Part shown: piece by piece, positions 1-10,605 of the stretch | Layout of the letters: each line of letters starts with the position of its first letter | How positions within the stretch are numbered: the first letter of the stretch is position 1 | NCBI GenBank assembly: GCA_019096155.1 | Contig: JAHCVI010000002.1 | Span: 2,914,001 to 2,978,000 of the forward strand | Direction: 5' to 3' | Source: Staphylotrichum longicolle | Lineage: Eukaryota > Ascomycota > Sordariomycetes > Sordariales > Chaetomiaceae | Length of the DNA: 64,000 bases | Translations under genes and position numbers: made by a program | Notes under the pieces: generated by a model | Database searches by the model: none | Told to the model about the DNA's origin: nothing | The model's input: the letters and a program-made list of their open reading frames with translations, nothing else

Positions 1-549
1 CAGTCGATGAGAACGCCGCGTCCAACGACAGCACCCCGCGAGTGCCAGTGCTCAATTGTCGGTAGCGTATTCTCCTCGCTTGACTGCACCGAGAGGCCCT
101 CTTTGGTTGGCTTCAGACCGTTATATGTGATGCCGTCTGTGGTGACGTGGCAGAGGCTGTCCCACTGGCTGCTGAACTGTGTGTTGAATTCGAGCTCGTC
201 GTCCCAACCCTCGCAGTCCATGCCCATGTCCCTCAGGGCTTGCGGACGGTGGACTGGCGGCTTGCGGCCAGGGAGTGGGAACTTGATGCCATTCAGTGGC
301 CAACTTCCCGCAGTTTCCATTAGTTCGTTTCTTTTTATGGATGCTTAGACGAGTTACCTACTTGAGCGAGATGGACACCCCTTCCTTCACCTCGGCCGCC
401 GCCGCCACAACAATCTCGGGGGTCAGAAAGTTCAAGGTGCCAAAGACATCTTTCTTGCCGTCTTTGTCGAACACACCCCAGGCACAACCTTGAGGTTGAC
501 CTTCGACCTTGGGGAGATCGTCGAAGTCAAGGACGGAACTAGGGTCCAT
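1..549 (-). CDS. Cyclase-family hydrolase (PF04199-like), 3' part beyond window
   Basis: N-terminal part of a fungal cyclase / kynurenine-formamidase-like protein; these are usually metal-dependent hydrolases of amide or lactone bonds. The start is the ATG at 549-547, giving MDPSSVLDFDDLPKVEG, followed by a GxLNFLTPE-type strand. A 58-bp intron fits at 304-361 (GTAGGT donor, GGAAG acceptor); splicing restores the family segment ISLNWPLNGIKFPLPGRKP. After it come FNTQFSSQWDSLCH (the fungal equivalent of the metal-site region) and the VVGRGVLID strand at the left edge. The gene is divergent from the monooxygenase at 1736 and shares about 1.2 kb of upstream DNA with it. The C-terminal half is not in the window. 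Family assignment is confident; the substrate is unknown. Confidence 0.8.
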
Positions 550-1735
550 GGCGGAGGATGGGAGTATGGCAGAATAAGACGAAACTGCACAGATGCTGAT
601 GGAGGGATGCAGGATCCTGTCCCGCAATGGATACCAGGTAGTGAGTGATATTATGTTAGGGAGATTATTCGTGGAAAGGGACTGGATCCCCTTTGTGAGC
701 GCCGCCTGGAGCAAACATCACATCCTTCGTCTAATAATACCAGCGCCGAGGAATGACAACCCCGCTCGAGCAATGACTGCAATGTTCCCTGCAGAGCGGT
801 CTGCTGCTGCTAAGCGGGCCAAGAAGCCAATGGCGTGGCATCGCGGCGGATGGATGCTTGCTTTAAACCGTTTCCATCATGAAAATGCTCCTTCGGTGTG
901 GAGTTGAGGCCAGGACATCTAATCCCTGTCAATCATGTTGCCATGACTGAGCCCCCGAAGGTTGAAACCCTTCCGAGCCGTTCCAAGCTTTCGTTAGTGG
1001 GCTTTTTGGCGGGGTGGCTGCAGGGAACTTGCTGATATCGAGCTAGCGTGCTGACGTGTGCGGAGATTTTGGCGAGATCGCCGTGCAGCACTGGAATCGC
1101 CTTTTCTCAACTCACTCTAGCCCTCGGCTCCTCCCGCCAACAGCAGCGCGCCTTCGGAAAAGGGGTATCACGCCTTATGTCAGCCCTAACTTCTTACTGA
1201 GCCCTGTGTTGACAGTTTGATACTCAACATGGTAGAATTGCTTTGTCTGGCTTCCATACCGAGGCACGCTGCATGAGGTGGGCAGGGAATCACAAAACAG
1301 GGTCGATCCACGATGGTCGAGCCCCCTGCGTCACATTCAGCCAAATTCCTTCCCCACCTGCAGACGACCGCAACCCTGCTGCGGTTGCGCGGCCTATGAG
1401 AATGGACCGGTATCGCGGACAGTTGAACATCCCGGAGGTCGTTTCATTCTGTTGAATGGTGTCTTGGTTGCTGTAAACCGAATACGATAACGGTGCATCG
1501 TTTTCGGATCCGGGATCTTCTCCCTCCATGTCGCTTCGTTGACCAGAGTTGCTGTCAGAGAGGGTCATAGCATCCGGTGAAAAGCCAATCAGACAAATGG
1601 GGGCAACAGACCGAGTCGGGACACCTGGTCTTGGACTGCGGCCAAGAGTACAAGCATATAAGGCACTCGTGGCCTCGTCCTCCTCGACAGTGCAACGACC
1701 ACAGCATATCTTGGTCACCATAAGACACCAGCCAC
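550..1735. other. Intergenic, divergent promoter region
   Basis: Non-coding stretch between the divergently transcribed cyclase and the Baeyer-Villiger monooxygenase. The open frames here do not resemble known proteins and one is only the antisense continuation of the monooxygenase. It may hold both promoters; I see no clear TATA box. Confidence 0.5.
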
Positions 1736-3836
1736 ATGACAGCCTCAGCCAACGGCGCAAACGGCAGCAACGCCGCCCCAAGCGCAGAAGAGATGAAGCT
1801 GTATGAGCTCTCGCAAAAGTACACCGCGAAGCCGCCAAGCGTTTCCGACCCGATGGCCTCGGCCAGTTTGTCCGACTCAAGAAGCCGGGAGCGAGAGATT
1901 CCGTGCTCTCGCCCAAGACCCCTGGGCCGACCACGCAGCTTTGAATGCAAAGGAAAGGGTCCAAGACGGCGCCAAGTCCAAGTTCCTGATCCTTTGGGCG
2001 GGATACGGTGGTCTTCTCTTTGCTGTCCGCCTCATCGAAGCCGGACTTGCCAGCGGACCGGAGGACATCCGCTTCGTGGATGCCGCTGGCGGGTTCGGCG
2101 GGACGTGGTGGTGGAACCGGTATCCGGGTCTTCATTGCGATATTGAAAGTTACACGTACATGCCGTTGCTCGAGGAGACCGGGTACATGCCCAAGAACAA
2201 ATACGTTACCGGCGCAGATCTCCTTGAGCACGCCAACCGCATTGCCACGCAGTGGAAACTGCACGACAAGGCGCTGTTTCGGTCGAGTGTAAAGGCCGCC
2301 AGATGGGATGACGCGACCCAGCGTTGGAATGTCGAGGTCATCGAGGGCCGGGGCCCTGGAGAGCAGAGCAGGGAACTGAAGCTGCAATCTCAGTACGTCT
2401 TGATCGCCTCTGGCATCCTCACCAACCCGCATGTCCCCAAGATCCCGGGGCTGGAGTCCTTTTCTGGCCCGCTGTTCCACACTGCTCGCTGGGACTACAA
2501 GGTCACGGGCGGTAGCCCAGACGACGCCTCCCTCACCGGGCTGGAGGGAAAGCGAGTAGGAATTCTCGGGACGGGTGCAACTGCCATTCAGGTTGTTCCC
2601 AAGCTTGCAAAGTTTGCTAAGGAGCTGTACGTGTTCCAGCGTACACCGTCTGCCGTGTCCTGGCGTGGACAGCGTCCGACAGACCCCGAGGAATGGTAAG
2701 GACCCATTGAAACCCACTCATGCGACGAACAAGACTCACACACGAACGACAGGAAGACAAAGATTGCCACCAAAAAGGGCTGGCAGCGTGAGCGGATGCT
2801 GAATCTTGACACATACCTGACCGACGCCGTCGAGGAGGGCCAGGAGAACCTCGTTGCGGACGGCTGGACGGAAATGCCAGCCTACTCGGCAGTGCTTGGC
2901 TCCCCAAAGTACCCCATTGTTGAGCCAACGCCGGAGAAGATTGCTGCACACGTTGGGAGCCTGTACCAGCTCGATCTGCCTCATGCCGAGGCTGTTCGGG
3001 CGCGGACTGAGAAGATCGTCGAGAACCCCGAGACAGCGGCCAAGCTGAAGGCATGGTACCCGACGTGGTATGTTGTCATCCCCCAAAGTCCGAATGGGGC
3101 ACAGCTGAGGTGAAATTAACACACCGGTTTCAGGTGCAAGCGACCGACCTTTAGCGACGAGTACCTCCAGGCCTTCAACCAACCCAACGTCCATCTCGTC
3201 GACACTGACGGTAAGGGTGTTGATTCGGCAACTGCCAACGGATTTGTTGTCGCCGGACAGGAATATCCTCTTGACATCATTGTCCTGAGCACCGGCTACG
3301 TGACCCCCAGCATCGGCGGTGGTAGCCCTGCGGTGCGTACGGGCATCGAGATCTATGGTCGCGGTGGCAAGTCCCTGGACGACAAGTGGCAGAACCACGG
3401 CGCGGCGACCCTCCACGGAGTGTGCTCCAATGGCTTCCCCAATCTCTTCTTTGCGCCTTTGTCCCAGTCTGCCCAGGCCGCCAACAACGTCTTCACTCTC
3501 GACATTGGTGCCGAACATATCACCCACATCATCGAGCAAGCCGAAGCCAGGATCGGTGGTGATGCCATTGTCGAGGTGTCGAGCGAAGCCGAGGAGGCAT
3601 GGTCTCTGGAAATTATGAAGCGCGCCGGCTGGTTTGCGACCGTCATGGGGTGCACGCCCGGGTACATCACGTCGGAGGGCGAAGCCATGCGGCAGTCCGC
3701 GGACCCGATGGAGATGGCGAAGAAGGCCAGGGGCGGCAACTGGACTCAGGGCATGGCTTCCTTTGCAAAGCTCTTGGAGGAATATCGCGCCGAGGGGTCA
3801 CTGCAGGGGATCGAGGTAGCAAAGGTGGCGGCGTAA
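1736..3836 (+). CDS. FAD-dependent Baeyer-Villiger monooxygenase, frame-disrupted
   Basis: Flavoprotein of the Baeyer-Villiger monooxygenase class, which inserts oxygen next to a ketone using FAD, NADPH and O2. Seen in order: an N-terminal Rossmann segment with AGYGG, the FGGTW stretch, the BVMO fingerprint FSGPLFHTARWD, a second Rossmann motif GILGTGATAIQ, and the ATG-like VLSTGYVTPS near the end. Introns at 2696-2752 (W split) and 3068-3133 restore the frame. The reading frame is broken twice near the start, around 1830 and around 1890: conserved sequence passes through all three frames, each step explained by one missing base. The first Gly of the FAD motif is Trp (codon 1995-1997). The gene is convergent with the MFS gene, 75 bp apart. 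It may be a pseudogene, or the sequence may contain errors. Confidence 0.75.
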
Positions 3837-3911
3837 GCCAATCCATCATATATGACGTGAGAGCTTATGCTACTACCCAAGTATGATACAATCACACTCG
3901 CTCGCCCTTGA

Positions 3912-5495
3912 CTACCGCTTCTCCAAGTCGGCGACCTGAATGGTGGCAGCCTCGCGATACTCCAAGTCTCGTTTCTCCTTCTCGCTGGCTTCGCCCGTAA
4001 AGTCGTCCACAAGCTGCCGTTCTAACGCAAAGCTCGAGAACTTTCTCGCGCTGACTCCCTTCTCAAAGAGTTCGTCCAACTGTTCCAGACTCCGCCCTTT
4101 TGTCTCGGGCACAAAGAAGAAGGCCCAGATGGCCAGAATGAGATTGCTTCCACCCCAGATGTAACCGTACTTGGGTCCCCATCCGAGTTGGTCTGGGTTG
4201 ATAAAGTATGGCGTGCAGAAGGACACGACCCAGTTGACAACAAAGTTCAGTCCCGACGCCGTGCCGACGGTTTGTGACCGTAGTCGCTGCGATGGGATTT
4301 CCGTCCCGAGAGCCCACAGCACAGGACCCTGGCCGATGCCGTACACCCAAGTATACACGATGCTGAGCCCAACAAGCGCCTTGCTTGCTGCAGGTGAGTG
4401 GCCGCCGGACACGGTGTAGACGATGGCCATGCCAAACATCATGGCCGACGAGACGACCGAAGTTACCATGAGCAGTTCTCGCCGCCCAAAGTACCGCATC
4501 GCCGGAAATGCAGCCATGTTGCCCGTCAATGCGATTGCCAAAGATATCATGACCCAGGCAAACGGAGAGCCAACCCTTGCCTGCACGAACAGGTACACCG
4601 AGAAGCCAGCCATGAAGGTGACGCCGGTGGCGGTTCCGCCAATGTTCGCCCCGTAGCTGAGCAGTGTGCGGCGGAGATCGATGCCCTTGAACATGTCGCT
4701 GAGATGCACCCCATGATGGATCTCCTGCTCCATCAGGAACGCGCTCTTGATGTCCTCCACCTCGGCCCGGAGGAACGCCTCGTCCGTGATCCCACGCAGC
4801 GTCCGAATGGCCCGCATCGCCTTCTCCTCTTTGCCCTGCGTGACGTAGAAGCGCGGTGTATCCGGCAGGAACACCAACAAGATCGTCAGAAACGCCGGCA
4901 CAGCGTACATGACGGCCAGCGGAATCATCCACGAAGCGTTGCCCCCATACGGCTGGCAGTAGTTGTCCACAAGGATCCCAAACAGCGCGCCCAGCGACGT
5001 CTGGAACGTGCTCATGCCCACAATCGGCCCGCGCAGCAGCGACGGCGCCGACTCGGCCATGTACGTCACGCTGTACGGCACCAAAAACCCGTTCGACATG
5101 CCCAACAACAACCCGCCGGCGTACAGCCCGCCCAGGTTGTGCAGCCCCAGCTGCAGCGAGATGGACAGGAACCCAAAGAAGCAGCCCATCCACAGGCCGA
5201 TGCGGCGCGAGACGCGCGTGTGCGAGACGTAGATGGCGATGGCCGACAGAAACCCGCCGACGTTCATGAGCGACTGGATCAGGCGCTGCACGTTGGTGCT
5301 GATGTTGTAGCCGATCGGGTTGGTCGGGTCCACGTAGCCGTAGACTTGGAGGAAGCCCGGCATGCTCTGGAAGCCGGCGATGGCGGCCGAGTCGTAACCA
5401 TACTGGAACTGGCAGAGGGCGATGAGAAAGCAGATGAAGATGACGCGCTTCTCGGCGAGGAACCGGCTGCGGTGAGGGGTCGAAGGGGTGGTCAT
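3912..5495 (-). CDS. MFS sugar-type transporter
   Basis: Uninterrupted 527-residue major facilitator protein of the sugar porter family, a plasma-membrane proton/sugar or related solute symporter. About 12 hydrophobic segments are visible. Family marks are the first-helix FQYGYD, TYMAESAPSLLRG after helix 4, a long central loop (about residues 215-275), FGRRELL in the second half, and the C-terminal PETKGRSLEQLDELFE. QPYGGNASWMIPL resembles fungal maltose/alpha-glucoside and quinate-type porters, but the substrate cannot be read from sequence. The start is the ATG at 5495, the first that gives a short cytoplasmic head before helix 1. No intron and no lesion. It lies tail to tail with the monooxygenase, so co-regulation is possible but unproven. 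Confidence 0.9.
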   Translation of the reverse strand: MTTPSTPHRSRFLAEKRVIFICFLIALCQFQYGYDSAAIAGFQSMPGFLQVYGYVDPTNPIGYNISTNVQRLIQSLMNVGGFLSAIAIYVSHTRVSRRIGLWMGCFFGFLSISLQLGLHNLGGLYAGGLLLGMSNGFLVPYSVTYMAESAPSLLRGPIVGMSTFQTSLGALFGILVDNYCQPYGGNASWMIPLAVMYAVPAFLTILLVFLPDTPRFYVTQGKEEKAMRAIRTLRGITDEAFLRAEVEDIKSAFLMEQEIHHGVHLSDMFKGIDLRRTLLSYGANIGGTATGVTFMAGFSVYLFVQARVGSPFAWVMISLAIALTGNMAAFPAMRYFGRRELLMVTSVVSSAMMFGMAIVYTVSGGHSPAASKALVGLSIVYTWVYGIGQGPVLWALGTEIPSQRLRSQTVGTASGLNFVVNWVVSFCTPYFINPDQLGWGPKYGYIWGGSNLILAIWAFFFVPETKGRSLEQLDELFEKGVSARKFSSFALERQLVDDFTGEASEKEKRDLEYREAATIQVADLEKR

Positions 5496-6266
5496 GGTGC
5501 AGTTTTGGGCGTCCCTTGGTCAAGTAACGGGTGAGGAAAGGGAACAAAGAACCTTCGGGAGGATCATTTTAAGAAAAGAGGAATCAAATTGGGGACGGGG
5601 CTCTGCAAGATCAAAAAAGCTTCGCGCCGGCATCCCAGTATCGTGCAACTTGGCATCGTCCTCATATGCCGAGTTCCCCTCACAACGCGTCTGACAGCAC
5701 AATTGGCTAATTTCCCCGATGGCTATCAACTCCCGGAACCATATTGACGGGACGTAAGCACCTTGCATGGGAAATAATACCCGTATGTAACGTCGGGGCC
5801 TGTGCTGCCAACAGCAAGTGCTGAACCATGGTTGAGGCTCCCTTGCCTTGTCACAGTGCAACAGTTTCGGGCCGATCCTTTCAGGACTTAAGGTCAACTT
5901 AACGCATTGCGATGTCCCAAATAAGATTTGCACCGCTACCGCAGTTGATGCGATTGGTCTATACTACATAGCTCCTGCTCGCTCACGGATGAGTAGGCGA
6001 ATGCAGATGGCAGTGAAAAGCAAAACAGATACAGCAAAGTTCCAAGGGAGGACAAGAAAGTGAACGTAGACATAGAAGTGCAGGATAACTATACCCACTG
6101 TGAGAAGGGTATTGGCGAGCCAAGCCCGAAAGAAAACCCCAAGCAGCCAGAAAATGGTGGAGCGAAACCGAAAAAGAAGAGAAATGAAGAGGAGCAAGCC
6201 CAACGCGCCCTTCCAAGGCGCCGCATCTCCAGGGTCATCCGTCGGCAGGGTATTCGACGTATGCTC
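5496..6266. other. Intergenic, nothing recognised
   Basis: Promoter side of the MFS gene and 3' flank of the small secreted protein gene. The short open frames (for example 5964-6203 minus) are hydrophobic but show no conserved pattern and no splice support. I see no repeat or RNA gene. Confidence 0.4.
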
Positions 6267-7125
6267 CTATGTACGGCATTCACCAAGCTTGCCCGGGAAG
6301 GAGTAAGCCATGGGGACAATGCTGCCACGGTCCTCGCAGCTGCCCCAGCCCACAATAACACGGGAAAAGGCGGCCTCGTTGTGGTCGTCGGGGAAGGACT
6401 CGGCGCCTGAGATGGGATCGCCCGAGTAGAGGCTGCCGTCGCTGCGGTGACAGCACCCGTCGCGGATGTGGCTGCCTTTGATGTGCAGGGCGTCGGCAGA
6501 GGTCCGGATGTTCCAGTCGTTGTTCTGCCAAGCGAGTTAGCATGCTTTTTCCTTCGTGCTTCTTCATAAGTTGATGGAAAACAACTCACATTGCACCAGT
6601 AGACACCGGCGTCTTGGCCGCACCCGAGACGATGGCACTGGTTTTTCTCAATGGTCCAGTATCCGCCGAGCTGGCGGAGCCTGCTCAAAATCCTGCTGAT
6701 CTCGTTCGAGTTGCCAGTAGCGACATGGCTTTCGGGGCCGCAGTATCTCGGACCGTAATCCTTGAGCGTCGCATCCGGGTCGGCGACTTTGATGACCCAC
6801 CCGGGGTTCATGGTGAGAACCTTGTTCCAGAGGTCCTGAGATTATGCGTTAGTGACCTATTCCAAGGCGAGCATAGGTAACCAGAGGATGTGTTCACGAC
6901 TCACATGGACGTCGGTCACATAGAGGGTTTCCCAAGGACGACCGTCGTCAAAAACCGGCCCTTCCCACCGGAGGACAGGAGGCCCATCTCGAGGGGCAAC
7001 GGAGGCGGCAGACACTGCCTAGCATTGAAAACACTAGAATGTTACTATTAACACGACAAGAAGCAACTCGCCTGAAGGGATGCAGCCACTGCAACGAGGG
7101 AAATGAGGAATGTACCGAGAGCCAT
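6267..7125 (-). CDS. Small secreted cysteine-containing protein, function unknown
   Basis: Four-exon gene for a secreted protein of about 200 residues. MALGTFLISLVAVAASLQAVSA looks like a signal peptide. The start is ATG 7125-7123. Intron 1 (7019-7071) would use a GC donor (GCGAGT...CTAG); introns 2 and 3 have GTGAGT donors (HVHD-like junction after TLYVTDVH; YWCN|NNDWNIR). The mature part has LWNKVLTMNPGW, a run of spaced cysteines (YCGPE, KNQCHRLGCGQD, YWCNNNDW, DGCCHRSD) and VIVGWGSCED near the end, and stops at 6267-6269. This resembles other fungal small secreted proteins with paired cysteines and a final VxxGxGxC motif, but I know no function. It lies in the same orientation as the GH35 gene, about 300 bp away. 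Confidence 0.65.
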
Positions 7126-7432
7126 ACTGACGAAATTTGCAAGTGGTGATGGTGGAGAGGTGAGTGAAGGAGGAATGTTCACGATGGCCAGCCAAAGTCT
7201 GTTGGTTATGTTCAATACAAGGAAGTGTTGGTTGTGTTCCTTATGTAGTCCAAAACAGCAAAGCAAAGTCCGGTGGTGTTCCGCGAGCGTTGCCAACAAG
7301 TCGCAGTCTGTTTGCCCCTTCCCGCCAGCTCTCAAAGAACCACGACGCCAACCCCCGTCGCAACTGCACCAAAAATAAGAGCGGACAGGGCAGAGCCACA
7401 CTCAGCTTCCCACAAACATTCTTTCACGCTGC

Positions 7433-10400
7433 TCACGCATATTTCAGCCTCGACGCATCCCATCCCGGCCGCAAATAGCTGCCGTCAAACCTCACATCCA
7501 GCGACGAGCCCACGACGTAGCGCACCACAACCTCGACATCAACCCTCGCTCCCTCCTCTTGCAGCGCCCACACCGCCAGCCCAATCACATTCTCCCCTTT
7601 GTATTCCAGCACCCCGGCCGGCACGGGAAACGTATCCTCGTCCGCGATCCACGGGTAATACCGCCCATACTGCCACCATTGACAAAGAGCAGCACCCGAA
7701 ATCCCTTTCTCCTTTTTTCCACATCCCCCCCAGGACCGGCGCAAACCTCACCGCCAGCGACACATCCAACCCCGCCGGGACATCCAGCCCCAGCTTGCCG
7801 CGATAGAACCTCACCCCAGCGCCTTCAAACCCCTCCCCCGGGCGCCCTTCCTCCCACCCGCATCATCAAACCCCCCAAATGCCACCCCAACCTCTCCGCG
7901 CTCAGCCCCCCTCATTGTACCCCGTCCGCACCGCATCAAACCCCCTTCACTCCCCCCGCCGTCCCCGCAACCATCCACCCGCAAACCCAATCTCCCCCTC
8001 ACCGTCGCTGCCGCCGAGCAGCGTGGCATTCACCACCCCTCATCCTCCCCGCCCCGTCCTGCTGCTCATGCCCCGTATCATCCTGCACAATCAACAGCAC
8101 ATTATGCCCCCCACCAACACCAGCGGGCCGCACCAACCCTTCTTTGAAGGGAAGCGTCAGGTTGGAGACGGACACGTCGCTCGCCCCGGGCCAGGACCCG
8201 ACGAACGCGCCGTTGACAAAGGCCGACCAGGCGTGCGCTGCGCCGCCCTCGACGGCGAGGAACAGGCCTGTGGGGCGGCCGGTGAAGGTGGCGCGCCAGA
8301 GGCGGATGCCGGTGTGGAAGCCGTGGGCGTCGGCGTAGAGGTTGGTTGTGGTTCGGTGCGGGCGGCGTGTGGCGGTGTTGATGGGGATGGGGATCCAAGC
8401 TGGGGCGGTGGGGGTGTAGGAAGGGTGGCGCTCGGGGAGGGCGTCGTGGGATTTCCAAGAGGTGATTTTGAGGGTTGTTGACTCGGAGGGGAAGCGGGGC
8501 GGAGCGGGGATGGTGGCGAGGAGGGTGGAGTGGTTGGTGCGGGTGGTGGGGAGGTCGAGGCTGTTCCAGCGGATGTGGGCGATGTGGGAGGAGGTGAAGA
8601 CCTCGAGCGGGGTGGTGCTGTTGGCGTCGCCGGTGAGGGAGATTGTGGTGTTGACGAGGGCGGCGGAGCGGACGAGGGAGGGGCCGATGACGAGCGCTGG
8701 GGGATGTCAGGATCCAACGGGGACGGTGACTGAGAGTGATGGAGGGGCTTACCGGTCTGATCCACCGGCACTTTGGGGTCCTTCGTTAGAGCTGGAACCC
8801 AGACCTTGTACGCCGTCTTCCGGTCGACGAGGATGATTTTGACACCGTTGTCGAAGGTGAGCACTTTCATGCCTTCCTTTTGTGTGTACCCAACAATCAT
8901 GCCGTGCTCGACTCCCACAAAGGTGACCACTTGCCCAGTGGACACGGTTCCGTTGGTTGCGCCCTGCAGGTAAAACTCCCCTGACCTGCCGCTCGGTGTC
9001 CACAACACCAAGACAGCCTGGCCGTCAATGATTGTGTACGTGAGAACTTCTGCTGTGGCGTAGAACAGCGTGTTGTTTCCAAAGTGAAAGTCAGCCATCA
9101 ATATTTTCCCTTCGTGCCCGCTCAATATCACTGCACTCGAGATCTTTGGCACATAGAACTCGCCCATGCTCGTGTTTACCTTGAGCGCGAACCACTCCTC
9201 GGACGTAGAGGCTGTGTCCACATGCCGAATGACATAAAACGCAGCTCCCGTCTTCGGATTCCTTAGCTCTGTCGTGAACAGATCCGTGTTATTCGTGTAA
9301 TCCGTCCCGGTTCCCACGCGGTCTGTAAACGCCAACCCCTCAGCAACCCTCGTGAACAACCCAAGGTTCTTGATCTCATAGTACTTGTCGCCGATGCTTC
9401 GGTCCTCCGAGATTGCTGCGGCATAGTCGTAGCTGCTTCCCACAAACGGCGCCGCGAGCCAGCCCCAGTTGGTCCCGCCGTAGATCATGTACAGGCTAAG
9501 AATGGTAACACGCTGCGCAATGTTGTCCCGGTAGTAGAAGTTGACAAAGTCCACGCCGAAGCGGTCCTCACACCCTCCAGCAGGGCCGTTCCAAGGGTTC
9601 ATGGCGCCGCCTTGGAACTCGGGCATGAAGGGCGGTTGGGTTGGGGACGCCTCTTGAAACTGGTCAAAGTAGTTGGAGACGGCCCATGTGGTGACATTGC
9701 CGCAGTCAGAGAGGACGCAAGACCAGCATTGCGGCTGGAGTTTCCTGTCAGCGAGAGACTGGGGGAGTGGGGAGGGGGTGGCTTACATAGCTGTCAATGC
9801 CGTAGATATCGACATTCCCACCCGCACCAACTGTGTCATAGTCCTTGGACCACGAGGCTCCACTCCTGTTGGGCACGTTGTGTACCAGGGGCACAACGAT
9901 GCCGTTATCCCTGGCGTTTTGCTCCAGCTTCTCCATGTAAGCGATCGCCTCTGAATTGGGTCTCTTGTTCTTGGCATCTTTCCATTGCTTTGCAAACTCG
10001 TTCTCTATCTGGTACATGATGACAGTTCCGTTGGCGGTGAGCTGAAATGGTCGTGCAACTTGAGCAACGCCGTCGAGGTATGGTGTCCATGCTTTTGTGA
10101 ATGCCGTGCCGTTTGACCGGAGTGGCCCGTAATCGCCCGTTGTTGCCCACAAAGCCATTCCCCCGGCACTTAGCTCACCGTTGATGTACGGGCCCGGCCG
10201 AATAATCACGTACAAGCCAATGTCTCTGGCCATCTCGAGAAAGCGTGCCAGGTTATGTGGGCCAGTGTTGAAATCCACTTTGTCCGGGGATGGTGCGTGG
10301 AAGCCCCAGTGGGTGTAGATCGAGACCATTCTCATCCCCGTGGCTTTGATCTTTTGAAGAATGTCCTCCCATAACTCCGGCACGGGCAGCCGAAAAGGGT

Positions 10401-10605
10401 GCATTTCTCCTCCGAACAAGAATAGGCGTTCGCCGTTGATAAGAAGACTGTGATGGTCCCATTGGATTGATTGCTGAAGTCCATTGTCGAGTAACGGCCA
10501 CGATGCTGAGCTGTTGATAGCCCTACCAAATTGAAGGCAAAGCGTGAGGCAGGTCCAGAACACCAGTCCGGAACACAACGTCCAACGGCGGAAGAAACAC
10601 GCCAT
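7433..10605 (-). CDS. GH35 beta-galactosidase, 3' end frame-broken
   Basis: Secreted family 35 glycoside hydrolase that releases terminal beta-galactose from plant or other galactosides. It starts at ATG 10605 with a signal peptide (SGLVFWTCLTLCLQFGRA). The catalytic barrel contains GEMHPFRLP, IIRPGPYINGE, the acid/base motif MYQIENEF and the nucleophile motif EFQGGAMNPW. Introns are 9735-9786 (YPQCW junction) and 8697-8752. After the barrel, beta-sandwich domains run in frame to about 8,050. From there to the stop at 7433 the conserved C-terminal sequence (GWEEG, GVRFYRGKL, WQYGRYYPWIADEDTFPVPAG) switches frame about seven times, each by one or two bases, mostly in G runs. The last exon part ends ASRLKYA. 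It is either a damaged gene or locally poor sequence; the enzyme identity is certain. Confidence 0.88.

Noticed and set aside
1290..2717. 475-codon minus-strand open frame over the monooxygenase
   Set aside because: Antisense to a gene with clear motifs on the + strand; its own sequence has no domain and its openness follows from GC-rich codon bias.
4398..5534. 378-codon plus-strand open frame over the MFS transporter
   Set aside because: His/Arg/Gln-rich antisense shadow of a strong membrane-protein gene.
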